A DNA stretch of 64,000 nucleotides from Lepeophtheirus salmonis (Eukaryota > Arthropoda > Copepoda > Siphonostomatoida > Caligidae). The stretch covers positions 50,626,068 to 50,690,067 of the forward strand of contig NC_052133.2 of NCBI RefSeq assembly GCF_016086655.4, given 5' to 3'. This document shows, in pieces, positions 45,990-57,850 of the stretch (within the stretch, counting starts at the first letter, position 1; each line of letters starts with the position of its first letter). Under the pieces are notes generated by a model, which saw only the letters and a list, made by a program, of their open reading frames with translations, was not told where the DNA came from and made no database searches. The translations under genes and the position numbers were made by a program.

Positions 45990-46940
45990 GTTTCTCTATT
46001 TATCAAATGTTTATCAATTTATTTTTAATGTAACTTATTTTATAATTAATTAGTCAAATGATCTGCTTATACGTAAAACAATTATATTAAATATTAAAAC
46101 CATTGAGTGCCTTGAAAAAAAAGTATGGCATTGAAAATTCAACATTTCTATGATCAAAACGTTTCAAATGTGGATGCGTTTTAATGCGAAGAAACGTCAT
46201 TTTTTAATTTCTTCCATTTTTGGCTCTAGTAAATATCTTCTTTAATTTTTAGATTAGTTAATAAGTTAGAAAAACCTATCCACTGAAGACAGAATATATT
46301 GCAGCAGTCAAATAAAAACAGCTTTCCTCGTGATTAACTTTTTTGCTATGAACTTGTTTGGGATGTTTTACTGTTTTTATCATAATAAAATTGAGAATTA
46401 GCATCGGCAACAGATTGCAACTCTATGACGCCCTGAGTTGAACATTGCAATCATGAAAGATTTAGACAATTCACAATAAAAGGAATATGGAATTTTCTTA
46501 TTCCTGCTTAAGATAAAACAATAGTTATTTTCCTCATGTAGTGAAGGGCAGCCCGCAAAAGTATGACATTTTCTATAAAATTTATAAAACAAGATACCTC
46601 AATTGCTAAGTATTATATAATTGAGAAAATATTAAACAATTATTAAACAGTTTGTAAGGAGCATTGAAGAATATAATCCTGAAGATGAATAAATTAACTG
46701 AATTTTAATTTTGGTGGGAAATTGAACCCATGATTTATTTTTGATGACACACTTAAAATACATTTTTAAAACAAACAGACTATACACTTAAAAACATTTA
46801 ATTTAATGAAAAACATTTTCAAATGCATTCAAATCATGTGATTGTCTGCGGCTCTCTTTATTGGATAAAAAAGTTTCGCAGCGTTGAACATTGAGTCTTT
46901 GCTCAAATCATGAAAGGAGATAATACCCCTCGATAAGGCT
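45990..46940. other. No recognised gene
   Basis: AT-rich sequence. A 64-codon minus frame (46398-46592) has no motif. Confidence 0.45.
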
Positions 46941-46948
46941 AAACATTC

Positions 46949-47605
46949 TTACTGTTTTGGTTCCACGAGGTGGTTAAAATAAAACTTCTTCTTACTGTTC
47001 TGTCGCACCACATCAATGGTGGAGGTGGATGAAAATGAGGGTGTTCCTTTCCAAATAATCCTTTGTGCTGCCGCTAAAGATGGAGATAATTTCACCAAGT
47101 GATCATTTATAAAATCTGTTCCCAGCATAACCCATTTGTACATCGGGTGAGAGGACATAGTGGCTCGCCACTCAGTCTCTGGATGTCTTGAAAGGTCAAT
47201 TATAACTTTTTGATAGACTTTGGCCAGTATTCTTGAGAGCAGAGATAATCCTCCACCCACAAGAATCTAGGTCGTTTGATTGAGGGTAAATAGCTCCTAT
47301 GAAAAAGCATATTAAGCTAGGACTCTTCTTCTTTAATTGCTCTCTCAGCGAGCCAGGGAATAGCTGTTACATTATATAATATATTAGGAATAATTAAGAA
47401 ATTATATAGGTCAATCCTCTTCTGAAGATTGAAACTTCTCCATTGGTAAATAGAAGAACACACATACTGTTTTAGGAATGTCCAGGATGAATAAGAGGCA
47501 CCTTTTGAATCCCATAGAATTCCAATATTTCCACTGTGTCCTTAATTGAACATCCAGCAATTTGAATAGCCTTAAATGGGCTCCATTTACCAATAGGAAA
47601 AACAA
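46949..47605 (-). other. Unidentified decayed coding region
   Basis: The 103-codon minus frame at 46949-47260 reads KVIIDLSRHPETEWRATMSS, YKWVMLGTDFINDHLVKLSP and RIIWKGTPSFSSTSTIDVV. Further upstream, 47411-47605 is open in two frames; the more protein-like one reads SPFKAIQIAGCSIKDTVEIL and GIQKVPLIHPGHS before a stop. GC is higher than in the flanks, as in the transposon-derived coding pieces. I cannot place it in a family. Likely a gene or element fragment. Confidence 0.4.
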
Positions 47606-47629
47606 CTTATTTTTATTTTTTTAATGTTA

Positions 47630-49175
47630 TCTTTAGCATTATCAAATGTTTTAGAAGGTAGTCATAACCATCTCCGAATTAATTATGATTAAAAACCTTC
47701 AAATAAACAAAATCAAGTACATCCAAGTAAATATTTATCATTTTATAATAAGAACTGTTTTATGAATTGTTATTGATATAGAAAATGTCAAAGATTTTAG
47801 ACGAATATGTAATATTTATCATAATTAAATATTGTGGTAGGTAGTTGGTAGAACATCTTCCCGTCAATGATGAGACAATACCTTCAGAATAACAAAATCT
47901 TATACATCTAAGTAAATGTGCATCATTTAAAAATAATGACTTATTTTATGAATGGATATTGAGATCGATAGCAGCAAAGATTTTTGAAAAATATGTTATC
48001 ATTAAAATCTGAAATTGTTTTAGTAGGTGTATAAAACTTCCAATCCATGAAGATGCAAAACCTTCAGTGCTACAAAATCTATAATAAATAATCTTTAGCA
48101 TTATCAAATGTTTTGGTATGAAATCAAGACAAAACCTTCCAATTAATTATGATTAAAAACCTTTAAACAAACAAAATCAAGCACATCTAAGTAGATATTC
48201 ATCATTTTATAATAAGAATTGTTTTATGAATTGGGATTGATATAGAAAACGGCAGAAACTTTCGATAAATATATGATATTTAGCATAATTAAATATTATG
48301 GTTGGTAGTGAAGACAAAATCTTAAAATCAATGATGAAACAAAACTTACCAAACAACAAAATCTTATACATTTCAGTAAATATGCATGATTTAAAAATAA
48401 TGGTTTATTTTTTGAATGGGTCTTGAGATTAATAAAAGCAAAGATTTTTGAGAAATATGTGATCATTATAATCTGAAATTGTTTTAGGTAGATGTGTAAG
48501 AATAAACCTTCCAATCAATGAAGATGCAAAACCTTCAGTGCTACATAATCGAAAATAAGGAATATTCATAATTTAAAAATAATACCTGTCTTATGGAAAG
48601 GGTTTGAGATCAAAACAGAGAATATTTTATTTTTACAATGTTATATTTAGCATCTTTAAATGTTTTAGTAGGTAGTCGAGACAAAATCTTCCAATTAATT
48701 ACGATAAAAAACCTTAAAACAAACAAAATCATGTATATCTAAGTTAATATTCATCATTTAATAATAAGAACTGTTTTATGAATCGGGTTCGAGATAGAAA
48801 TCGGCAAATATTTTCGATAAATATGTGATCTTTAGCATAATTAAATATTATGGTTGGTAGTGAAAACAAAATCTTAAAGTCAATGATGAAACAAAAACTC
48901 CCGAACAACAAAATAGAATACATTTCAGTAAATAAGCATGATTTAAATATAATGGTTTATTTTTGAATGGGTCTTGAGATCAATAAAAGCAAAGATTTTT
49001 GAAAAATATGGGATCATTAGAATCTGAAATTGTTTTGGTAGGTGTGTAAGAATAAACATTCCCATCAATGAAGATGCAAAACCTTCAGTGCTACAAAATC
49101 TAAAATAAGGAGTACTCATTTTTAAAAATAATTACTGTCTTATGGAAAGGGTTTGAGATCAAAACAGAGAATATT
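47630..49175 (-). repeat. 183-bp satellite array
   Basis: Landmarks equivalent to (G)A(G)ACAAAATCTTCC at about 47660, 47848, 48026, 48128, 48310, 48497, 48679, 48862 and 49048, mostly 178-188 bp apart with one 102-bp unit. Neighbouring units alternate between two subtypes (AAGAATAAACCTTCC and GAGACAAAATCTTCC), and pairs such as 48128-48600 and 48679-49140 are more alike than adjacent units, implying a higher-order repeat of about 550 bp. Confidence 0.8.
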
Positions 49176-49179
49176 ATAT

Positions 49180-50730
49180 ATAATCTACATACTAAAAAAA
49201 TAAACCATCATACATTTATGTTAAATATACAAAATTAAAGAATTAGAATCATATAACTAATAATAACAATAAATTATAAATATTGAAATAATAGATTGAT
49301 CCAAATAATATTTTGTTGGTCTAACATCAGAATTCAGTTAAATATGTCATAACTTTAGGTTGCAAAACACAAAACAGACCTGGAGTTTAATCAAAAAGAT
49401 AATCAATCACCTCTTTTTCTTCATGTGGAAGTTACTATATATACAATTGTGCACATGATAGATATATCTCTACCAATGAGATCTAAATAATTATTAAAAA
49501 TAAAGCAAATGTCAAAATCATAAAATTAGGCAATAAATATACTAATAAAAAAAATGTTAGAAATAAATACATTGTAAATATTTGGAGCAAAAGCTAATCA
49601 TGTAGTAATGTCCGGCGATATTACCCCTTATTAAGAGCATCAAAAAAAAAAAAAATCCCCCCCTTATTTATGCTTATACAACAACATACTATAATCATTG
49701 AAGGATACACATAATTGCTATTTATAATGGTACACCAAATGCAACTACCCCCGTTGATGTGACCATTTAAGCAGTTGTTTTTGCCTTTTATGATTTTTCT
49801 GAACACTATTTCTTGGAGCTAATTAACCATAGCTAATCCTTAAGGGATAAAAAAGTAATATTTATTGACTATCTAATATTGGAAAACCTAGTTATCATAC
49901 CAAAGTCTTTAATTGAAGAAATTAGTATCAGACAAACTTGTTGCGAACCGTCCATTTTGCCATTTAATGAGTTGTGTATCATAATTCCTCATATTTTTAG
50001 CTAAAATAGAATCATATTTTATGGTTAGATTTAAAAAAAATGAATACTTACTGTTAGATGGTACAAAATTCAGAGTTCTATTTCAAATGAGTAAATATTT
50101 TATACTTTTTACTGATAACTTTGATCGTAATTTGGTGTGGATGACTTAAAACATGATGAAAATTATCTTAACTTCAGAATTTAAATGGGGGTATTTCTAT
50201 AAATGACATCATTACCTACATCCTCCATTATTTTAATGATTGTCCCTCGGGAAGGGACAGGTTTACCCTTGTATTTCTCCATAATTTTTTTGAACGTAGG
50301 ATGATTAGCAATGGATATATTACATACAATAAGATCAGAGTTAAAGTCTGACTTGATGTATTCATCATTAACTTGATTTTATAGATAAAAATCCAATACT
50401 CTTGATATGAGATGAGGATAATGTGTGGCGTTTAATTCTAGACTAGGGACTAAAGGCACATTTATATCAAAAAATCCGACAAGCCATCTGTTTCTCGTCC
50501 AGTAAGTATTTCAAAACTCCTGGGCCTCCATTTCCTAAAAGATACATTATTTTATACATTTTATTCAGTTCTGTATCGACTATCAGTATCTAATATTACA
50601 TTAATATTGTGATATTAAGGCAGTTGATAACGTTCTTGATAAAGGAAGATGTTTATTATTTAATCAATGATGCCATAAGTATTGCTACCCTTCTCCTTGT
50701 ATGCTTTTGTATCCTACCAAAATTATCAGC
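49180..50730. repeat. Direct duplication partner of 22.58-24.18 kb
   Basis: Collinear with 22580-24180 over nearly its whole length, for example AATGTCCGGCGATATTACC and AAAGTCTGACTTGATGTATT. Its left edge coincides with the end of the satellite array. Confidence 0.8.
50088..50545 (-). pseudogene. CGBP1-like hAT N-terminus, second copy
   Basis: Minus-strand reading includes IVCNISIANHPTFKKIMEKY, GKPVPSRGTIIKIMEDVGND and VIYRNT, parallel to 23469-23960. The finger region is damaged (second Cys of the C-x2-C replaced in CRIF) and there is an insertion after RNT. It retains PTFKK where copy 1 has a stop and STFKK, so each copy keeps positions lost in the other. Confidence 0.65.
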
Positions 50731-51107
50731 CTTACTAATATGTTTTAAATGTCCAATTCCAGTGTTAATGATTAGTAAAAAATAATAATATAAAATACAA
50801 TATTTGTTTGATATATGGAGTTATGTTTATACAAAAAATATCTAATTTATATTATAATAGTGGATTCAATCTTAAGATTTAATAAACATATACATTGAAT
50901 TGTAAGAAAAGTCTCAACTGTTGAAGAGACGGGATTAATTTTTTGGTTTATAAGTATTTAATAATGCATTTCATAATAATAAAAAAAGTAACATAAATTC
51001 AACTTATACTTACATTATAATCATGTACATATAAATAAACCACATATAAAAATGAATAATTTATGGCAAAGTGATTATAAACCACCAATGCCTCCTCATA
51101 ATTTTCA

Positions 51108-51525
51108 TTGTTCGCATTGAACTTGGTAAAGTACATAAATATATTTAACCTATTATATATATTACCACTCAATTCTGTAAAGTGTACGTACAAATTATTT
51201 GATTCCTTGAGACAATATACTGAATATCTTAGAGCAATTTGTATTGTTTATGATGTCCCTTCACTCTTTTATATACAAAGGTTAATTTTGGTAATTGTCT
51301 TGGGAATTAAAACTTTCTCATTTAGTACTCTCATTATTCGTAGCCTTATTTTTGAAATAATTATCATTATTAGCCTTATTTTTGAAAGAATAAACTTTTT
51401 TAACCCCACTCTATAGGCCAAACAAATTATGAGTGTAAATCATATTTGATATTCGGGAATAATCAATGCATATTAAGAGAATCAAATTAATTTATTATAT
51501 TCAACAGAATCTTTTCTGAAAATCG
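51108..51525 (+). repeat. Second copy of the 44.9-45.7 kb repeat
   Basis: The 102-codon plus frame here (NLVKYINIFNLL onward) is mostly hydrophobic low-complexity sequence and not convincing as a gene. DNA similarity to 45406-45720 is clear around CTTTTATATACAAAGGT. Confidence 0.5.
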
Positions 51526-51529
51526 GTAC

Positions 51530-52470
51530 CATTAATTTTTTTAAATTCCCAAAATGGTAGAATCAACAGGAACTTTTACTTACATTATTGTACAATAGTC
51601 AAAATATGATCACCACATTCAGATTTCCATCTATAATTGACCTTCAATTGAATCCACAGTGTTAATGAAGTATTGTTTAATTTGTTCATTTTAATGTACA
51701 CATCAGTCATCCTATTAGTTTTTTCTTAAACTCTTATTATTATTCCTTCATTCTTAGGATGATTTTTGGTGAGCTTTCTATATTATGAAGGCAAAATTTG
51801 TTGAATTTTTTTTTTAGCCGACTCCTATTTTTTCCGGACAATACTGGGTACTGCTTTTAGTAAGTGATAGCGACAAAAAGATTACTGTTTAAATATATTT
51901 TATTACTTCAATATAACTGAAATTTTTATTTCATAAAATATAATACAATTTTTTTATCAACATGAAACAAAATTTGCCCGAAAAATACCATTTATCTGAA
52001 AAAAAATATATTCAAATTCACTTAGGAAAATATGTAAATAAATACATTCAAACAGTATAGAGAGAATGATACAAAGATTTGCAACCAATAATTGTGTGAC
52101 TTTTCATATTTAAATTATACATATTCATTTTTTTTTCTTTTCACAATACAATATTAGCCGATTTTTATGTCTTCAATGGTTCTTTTTCCTTTGTCCTCTG
52201 CATTTTTTTTTTTTTTCATAAATGGACAGGAAGTACTTTTATTTGTAGTTTGTATTCTTTTTTTATTTTTTTTCCCCCTTTTCTTTATTTCCTTGTATTC
52301 ATACTTGATAATTTGATATAATAGGTAGCTTACTTTTTTTGTATAGAAAAAATATGATCTAACGACACTTTTTGAAGTTGTAACCTTAAGATTGTTTTCT
52401 TACGATTATTCTTTAATTCTTGAGTAAAGAAGATCCAATTATAAAGTATTCCCGTATGCGTGTGCTCATG
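51530..52470. other. No recognised gene
   Basis: AT-rich, with long T-runs near 52205 and 52260. It includes the decayed copy of the 45742-45918 ORF at about 51600-51660. Confidence 0.45.
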
Positions 52471-52477
52471 AAAGACT

Positions 52478-52740
52478 AGAGTAAATCTGAAAATTTGTTG
52501 GGGAGTTATAAAGACTTCTCTAGGATATGAAAGAAAAACTCGAGTGCGAGTACTTATTTTGACGACGGTGCGAAGTTTTATTTAATAAAGAGAGTAAGTC
52601 TGAGCATTTGTTGGGGAGTTATAAAGACTTCTCTAGGACATGAAAGAAAAGCTCGAGTGCGAGTAATTATTTTGACGACGGTGCGAAGTTTTATTTAATA
52701 AAGATAGTAAGTCTGAACATTTGTATTAAGTTACAAGACT
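52478..52740 (+). repeat. 113-bp tandem repeat, two units and a bit
   Basis: AGAGTAA(A/G)TCTGA starts at 52478, 52591 and (as ATAGTAAGTCTGA) 52704, a constant 113-bp period. Units contain GGGGAGTTATAAAGACTTCT, CTCGAGTGCGAGTA and TTTGACGACGGTGCGAAG. The same family is inverted at 57851-58200. CTCGAGTGCGAG is close to a short palindrome. Confidence 0.85.
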
Positions 52741-53289
52741 TTTGTACGTACTTTTTTTGTCTACCTGAAAAGTTTTATTTTTAAAATTTTCTAAAAAAGT
52801 ATATATAGGGGTTCATAAATGTTATTTTCTCAAAATTGACAAAAATCATTTTATCCAACTATTGTGGTTCATTAATAACTCTTAAGTCTGAATGGAACTC
52901 CAGACTCCACATGGTAACAACTTTCAAATAAAAATTAAAAAAGTTTCCAAAATTTGTTACATACCCAAGTAAAATTTGCAAATTTCAAATTTTATGAAGT
53001 TACACAAAATATCCAAGAACTTAACTAGATATTACTCGGAATTCGTACATTATTCAAGACCATGTCAAACCCAATTTCATAATATTTGAAAATACAAATA
53101 AATATTAGTTAATATCAATGGAGTCTTTCTTAATTACCTTAGTGTATTTTGTTTTTGTTAGGGATTATCTCAGAGATTCTAATAATAAAAATTTGTTCAA
53201 AATTCCTTTGACATTTTTAGATATATTCATCTTTGAAAGGATTTGTTTACCACACAATTACTTTTCACTCTTCATGCTATCCTGATCTA

Positions 53290-53600
53290 AGCCGTTTTCC
53301 CATCTCCATATTTGTATTTTGTGCCATTTTTATGGCAAACTTTTGACGAAAAAGATATTAATTCAAAGATTTTCAACACTGTTTTTTTTATATATCTCCC
53401 TCCATTCTGAATGTTGGCTTCAATACAGGGGCAAACAGAAGTACAGCTTGCCTTGATGAAGTCCGGGGACAATCTGTTCGAGTCCTCCGTGATTACGGAA
53501 TTCAAGCATCAACATTCAAATGAGAAGTATTGTTTGCCTGGAAGAAGTTGAGAGGCATCTTGCTTCTGTCTGACAAAGTCAATAATGGAATTTGTCTCTC
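53290..53600 (-). mobile_element. Mariner remnant, right-arm copy
   Basis: On the minus strand SDRSKMPLNFFQAN near 53590-53530 matches SKMSPYFFKAN of the left copy, and TTGCCATAAAAATGGCACAA to CATCTCC-type sequence matches its 3' part. The central part has diverged strongly and the terminal repeat cannot be seen. The insertion predates the arm duplication. Confidence 0.6.
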
Positions 53601-53975
53601 CGGAATTCGTTGACAATGTCATTTATAACTTTCTTGTTTGGATATCAATTTTTGTAAAAAAAAACATCATTTATTGAGCTATTTTTTTCTTCTTAAGTAT
53701 AATGCCAGCATATAAATAGAATAACTCTTTGTAAACTATTGCAACAATTGATTGCTTATTAATAGATATAGGGAAAAAACGTAACTACTATAAGGGTATC
53801 GGTGAAATACCTGAAATAGTGGAAAGGCGTGTTAAGTTAAATGGGGCAATATGCTTAACTCACTCCACTCTCCTGCTTCTAAAATAAACGGCGTGCTGTG
53901 CTGTGTTGTACGTGTACTTGAAATCCTCAGTTGTTGAGGTAACTCAAAGCCATGTATTTCTACACTATGAACACA

Positions 53976-54512
53976 ATGTTTTATTCTTTAGAAGATATAG
54001 GAGGCAAAGTCATAAGTAACCGTGCTTCTTACGACGTTTCACCAATGTTAACTTTCTCTAAAAAATCCATCTAAGATCTGTTCATGTGGGAGTCATTTCG
54101 GCAAAATTTGATATTTAGATGTTTCTACTAAAGACAGACTGCTTATCCAAATTGAGCATCTATTACTTGGAGACAACTTGTTTTTCAGATTGAGCGATTG
54201 GAGGTATCTAGGAAAAATGTTTCTGTTAGACCTCTGGAAGCCCTTGATCCAGCTGAAGAACGAGTAAGTAATTGTTGCAGTTTTTGGTAGGTCTTTTCTT
54301 TCGTTGAGTTTTGAATAAAATGTTACATTAAACCGAAGGTTTCTGTTCCATCATGACTAAGATAAGGTTTTGGATTTTATTAGAGCAAAGTGACATTTGT
54401 TTTGAACAGGCTGACTGTTTTTCTTATTCTCTGTCTCAGCTTATAAATTTGATCACTATTATAAGTCGTCAGCCGTTGAGAGAATGATTCTGTTCATAGA
54501 CGGCACTGGGAA
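53976..54512 (+). pseudogene. Three-exon gene of unknown function, right-arm copy
   Basis: Exon 1 is 53976-54047 (MFYSLEDIGGKVISNR), exon 2 is 54189-54263 (IERLEVSRKNVSVRPLEA, CGA/GTAAGT) and exon 3 is 54386-54512 (QSDICFEQADCFSYS). The exon 1 donor reads ATG/TTAACT instead of the left copy's ATG/GTAACT, so normal splicing would fail. Exon 3 keeps the base that the left copy lost but has its own deletions later. Each copy is therefore broken differently. Confidence 0.6.
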
Positions 54513-54639
54513 GTGAGTTGATGTTACAATGAGAATAAATTTCACCAAACATAAGCAATATTATGATACTCGCGATATTCATTCATTGTGTTCGTCTTGA
54601 TTAGATGATTTTACTTGAAAGCTAGGAAAGTCATCTTCA

Positions 54640-55265
54640 TTTTCGAATCACAATTGTTTTTGTTTGTCTAGATGAATTTGTTTAATTGAAACTGGGGCAG
54701 TATAAAACAAATATTTTTAATTTTTTTTTTTTCAATTTGTTTATTTTTTTTTTAGTAAATTATGGAACTAAAATGATTTTGTGTTATCTTAATCATCTGA
54801 AATAGTTTGTAAATCATCTATGGAACTAATTCACTATTAATTATATAAATACTATACTAATAACGTCTTAGAACGATGGTCTTCGTTTCTTCATAAACCT
54901 TCTTTCTTGCCCAAAGAGAACGAAACAGGCTGCATTATGTAGTTATCTAAAGAACTTTTCTCAAAGTTGTTCATCTATTACTGTAAATTCTTTCTTTTAA
55001 TTTATCAAACCAATTATGAGAACCATAAAAAGTGAATTTATATTTATGTACCTGGGGCTGTTATTTATTTTACTTATTTCTTTCATTTTTTATTTGTTCA
55101 GTTTTTAGTAAACCATGGAACTAAAATGTTTTTGTGTTATCTTAATCCCATCTTTCGATGATCATCAACAAATTTCATTAGATTTTCCATTATTTTTTTT
55201 TAACATCTATGGAACTAAATCCCTATTAATCAAATAAATACTATACTAATAACGTGATATTTTCT
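54640..55265. repeat. Local duplication within IR1 right arm
   Basis: TTTTTAGTAAA(T/C)(T/C)ATGGAACTA, TTTTGTGTTATCTTAAT and AATACTATACTAATAACGT occur at about 54752-54866 and again at about 55105-55254. The left arm has one copy near 18920-19040. Confidence 0.6.
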
Positions 55266-55739
55266 ATAGTTCAATGTCTCAATATAAACACAAATTATTA
55301 AAATTAATTTTCGTGGTTCTTGTAAGTTTTTTTAGAAATTTTGAGGAAATATTGACAATACATTGGGTATTGTATGTTTGATATATGAAATGACTGATGA
55401 ATATATTTCATTTAATATATCTAATCAAATAAATTGTGATTTCGGTTTTCTAAATATAACATGTTATTTTATCTTTCTCATTAAATTTATTTATTTTAAA
55501 AGGATATATAAATACCTTCGAATATTCTAAAAATTTGATAAACAGTAATATTAAAGAGTAGGAAGCAGGTTGCAATACTTAGCCAGAACAGGGACTTGAA
55601 CTACAATATTTATATATCTAGATGTAGGTATTCATACCTCAAATTGATCTAAAGCTAAGTTACAAGACCTTAACAATTGACTTGTGCACTCCTTCAACGA
55701 ATTTTTGCATGTATTTTCATAATATGATACAATGATATT

Positions 55740-55960
55740 TGAATATGGATCTTCCTTTTTAGTAATAAACTTCAGAGATATTTATTAGGGGATATTAATA
55801 TTACAACTTAATATATTAATTCATTTCAATTCAGAATACTACTCTGGCTCCCACTTTATTTATATGTATAACTAATATTAATATATAGATTCGTTTGTCA
55901 ATGTTTAATTGCATTAATTTATTTATTTGTTTTAATAAATGTAAATATATCCTTATAGGA
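55740..55960 (+). repeat. Diverged repeat F copy
   Basis: GAGATATTTATTAGGGGATA, ATTCATTTCAATTCAGAATA and TTTGTTTTAATAAATGTAAA resemble 39340-39545. Confidence 0.5.
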
Positions 55961-56540
55961 CAAAAATATAATACAGAGAGTATATAGATGTGACTAATCT
56001 TAATATATCATGGACAAACTAAGATAATACTGAGAAGAATAAATAAAATATAATAATTGAAAATTTGAACTCTTTGTAGGAATGTTAGTTGCTATCTAAT
56101 AATAATAATGTTAATTGATATGAAGTGGCACCATATGTTGCAAAGACATAGACTCTATCATTAACAAAGCATGTATTTGAAGTCATTAACTTGAAATAGT
56201 AATTCTAATTGTCAAAATGTTGCTTCTACAGAATAGAATACATCATCCATAGTTTATAAATCAATGGACTTTTCATATCTTATATGATAATGTATTGTAC
56301 TGATATTACTCCACATAATCAGCAGATATGTATATAAAATATAACTTAACGAACGTTGTTAAAAGTCCAGTAGAGTTTGAGAACAAGGTTTTTTTTTACC
56401 AATTGGAAAGTCCTCTGAAGAGTCACAGTGTTCTAATAACTGGATTGGATGAGCATGAAAAAGTTCAAAAATGGGATATTGTAATTGAAATATTATGAAA
56501 TGAGAATCTAAAATCTGTTGAGTCCGATTAAAGAGGTATT
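55961..56540. other. No recognised gene
   Basis: AT-rich, without recognised motif. The 63-codon minus frame at 56359-56550 is unassigned. Confidence 0.4.
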
Positions 56541-56543
56541 GCA

Positions 56544-57482
56544 ATGTCATATAAGAAAGTGGTTGAGAAGGGAACTAGCAAGATCATTAAGACATCACAT
56601 CCTAACATTGAAGCTGAATACGTTTTAAATTTATTTGAAGAATCTTCCTCATTGAAAGATATTGAGATGATGGGATATGGTGATGGGATATTCTTTCTGA
56701 TAAATATAAGAGAAAAATTAATTATAGTAGCGATGTTTTGTTTAATGAGAAATTAGTATATCAGATTCTGACTTATATAAATCTGGAACTGATATACCAA
56801 TCGTAAGAAAATCTGGACGTAAAAGAATGTCTCCTGATCGCTATGACGGTTGAGCATGGAGGCAAATAAAAATACTTATAAACTGGAGAAAAGAAAAAGA
56901 ATGGAAGAATGAACTCTTTGAACGAAAACCAAGTTTAGAATCTTATTAAGTTGTTTAAAAAATGGGGTTTCAAAATTAAGAAGGATGAAAAGGTCACCTT
57001 CTGAGTTACAAAGCAAGGCTGCATTGGAAAATTTTTTTTTTTTTTCCAGATCCTCAATAGACAAATCACCGAACACCATTTTATTAAACAACCAGAGGAA
57101 CTCGTTAAATCTGGAGGAGAAGATAAACTTAATTGTAAACTTAAGAAAAATCTTTAAAGACAAAAACAATCTCCATGGTACTGGAATTAAACTTAAGTAA
57201 TTTATATGGAGGAGATTGATTTTTTCTATGAAATATTGCTCCCTGTCTTTATTATTTGATAAATGCAGATACATTTAGCTACTATTTATATAAAGTTGAT
57301 AAGGTGGAAGGGAAGTGGCTCAATCCCAAATATTAAAAGAAAAATCTGATAGATTCAAAATTGTAGACTTCGAATCAACCCCTACTTTATCAGTAAATGT
57401 TACACAAGATTTAGTTCAAAGGAACATCTGGATTGGACAATCAACTTTCATCAAATACTTTTTTATAGAAATTGTAACTTAA
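56544..57482 (+). pseudogene. Decayed coding region of unknown family
   Basis: A set of broken plus frames: KVVEKGTSKIIKTSHPNIEA and SSLKDIEMMGYGDG (56544-56756), then DIPIVRKSGRKRMSPDRYDG near 56790-56850, then NWRKEKEWKNELF, then NNQRNSLNLEEKINLIVNL, and a last frame (57306-57482) with SDRFKIVDFESTPTLSVNV. The RKSGRKRMSPDRY piece recalls the RRS.R.R.P.RY linker of copia polyproteins, but the following RT is not found, so that is only a hint. Probably one dead retroelement or gene. Confidence 0.35.
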
Positions 57483-57489
57483 GAATGTA

Positions 57490-57845
57490 AATTTGTAAAT
57501 AATATTTCATTTCATTGTACTAACAATCTAAACTTCTCCCAATTATTAATAGCTTATTAGTTTATGTGTCATTATTATTTTGTTCATTCAAAAACTATTC
57601 TCAAATTATTGCAATGTTTTTTTTTTTTTTTTGCGTCCCTGTATTTGAATATCCTTTAGAAAATATTGGTATTCTAATAAAGTTATGAAATTGTAACCTA
57701 CGAGGGCGTGGGAGGATGATGATTATCAGTATTGAATATTATATGTATGTTAAAAAAATAAACTAAAAGTTAACGTGGTAAGTTTGACAATTTGAAGAAT
57801 GTTTGGGAGAAGAGATATCATGACGTTTTATAGAATTAGCTGTGG
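57490..57845. other. No recognised gene
   Basis: AT-rich spacer with a long T-run near 57620. Confidence 0.45.
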
Positions 57846-57850
57846 ATGGC

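Larger units (their letters stand above)
52800..55760. repeat. Long inverted repeat IR1, right arm
   Basis: Reverse complement of 18596-21690. It holds the mirrored mariner remnant (53290-53600), the mirrored three-exon gene (53976-54512) and a local duplication not present on the left. Confidence 0.85.

Noticed and set aside
51108..51416. 102-codon hydrophobic ORF as a membrane protein
   Set aside because: Low-complexity I/L/F-rich translation of AT-rich DNA; the duplicate at 45.4 kb does not keep the frame.
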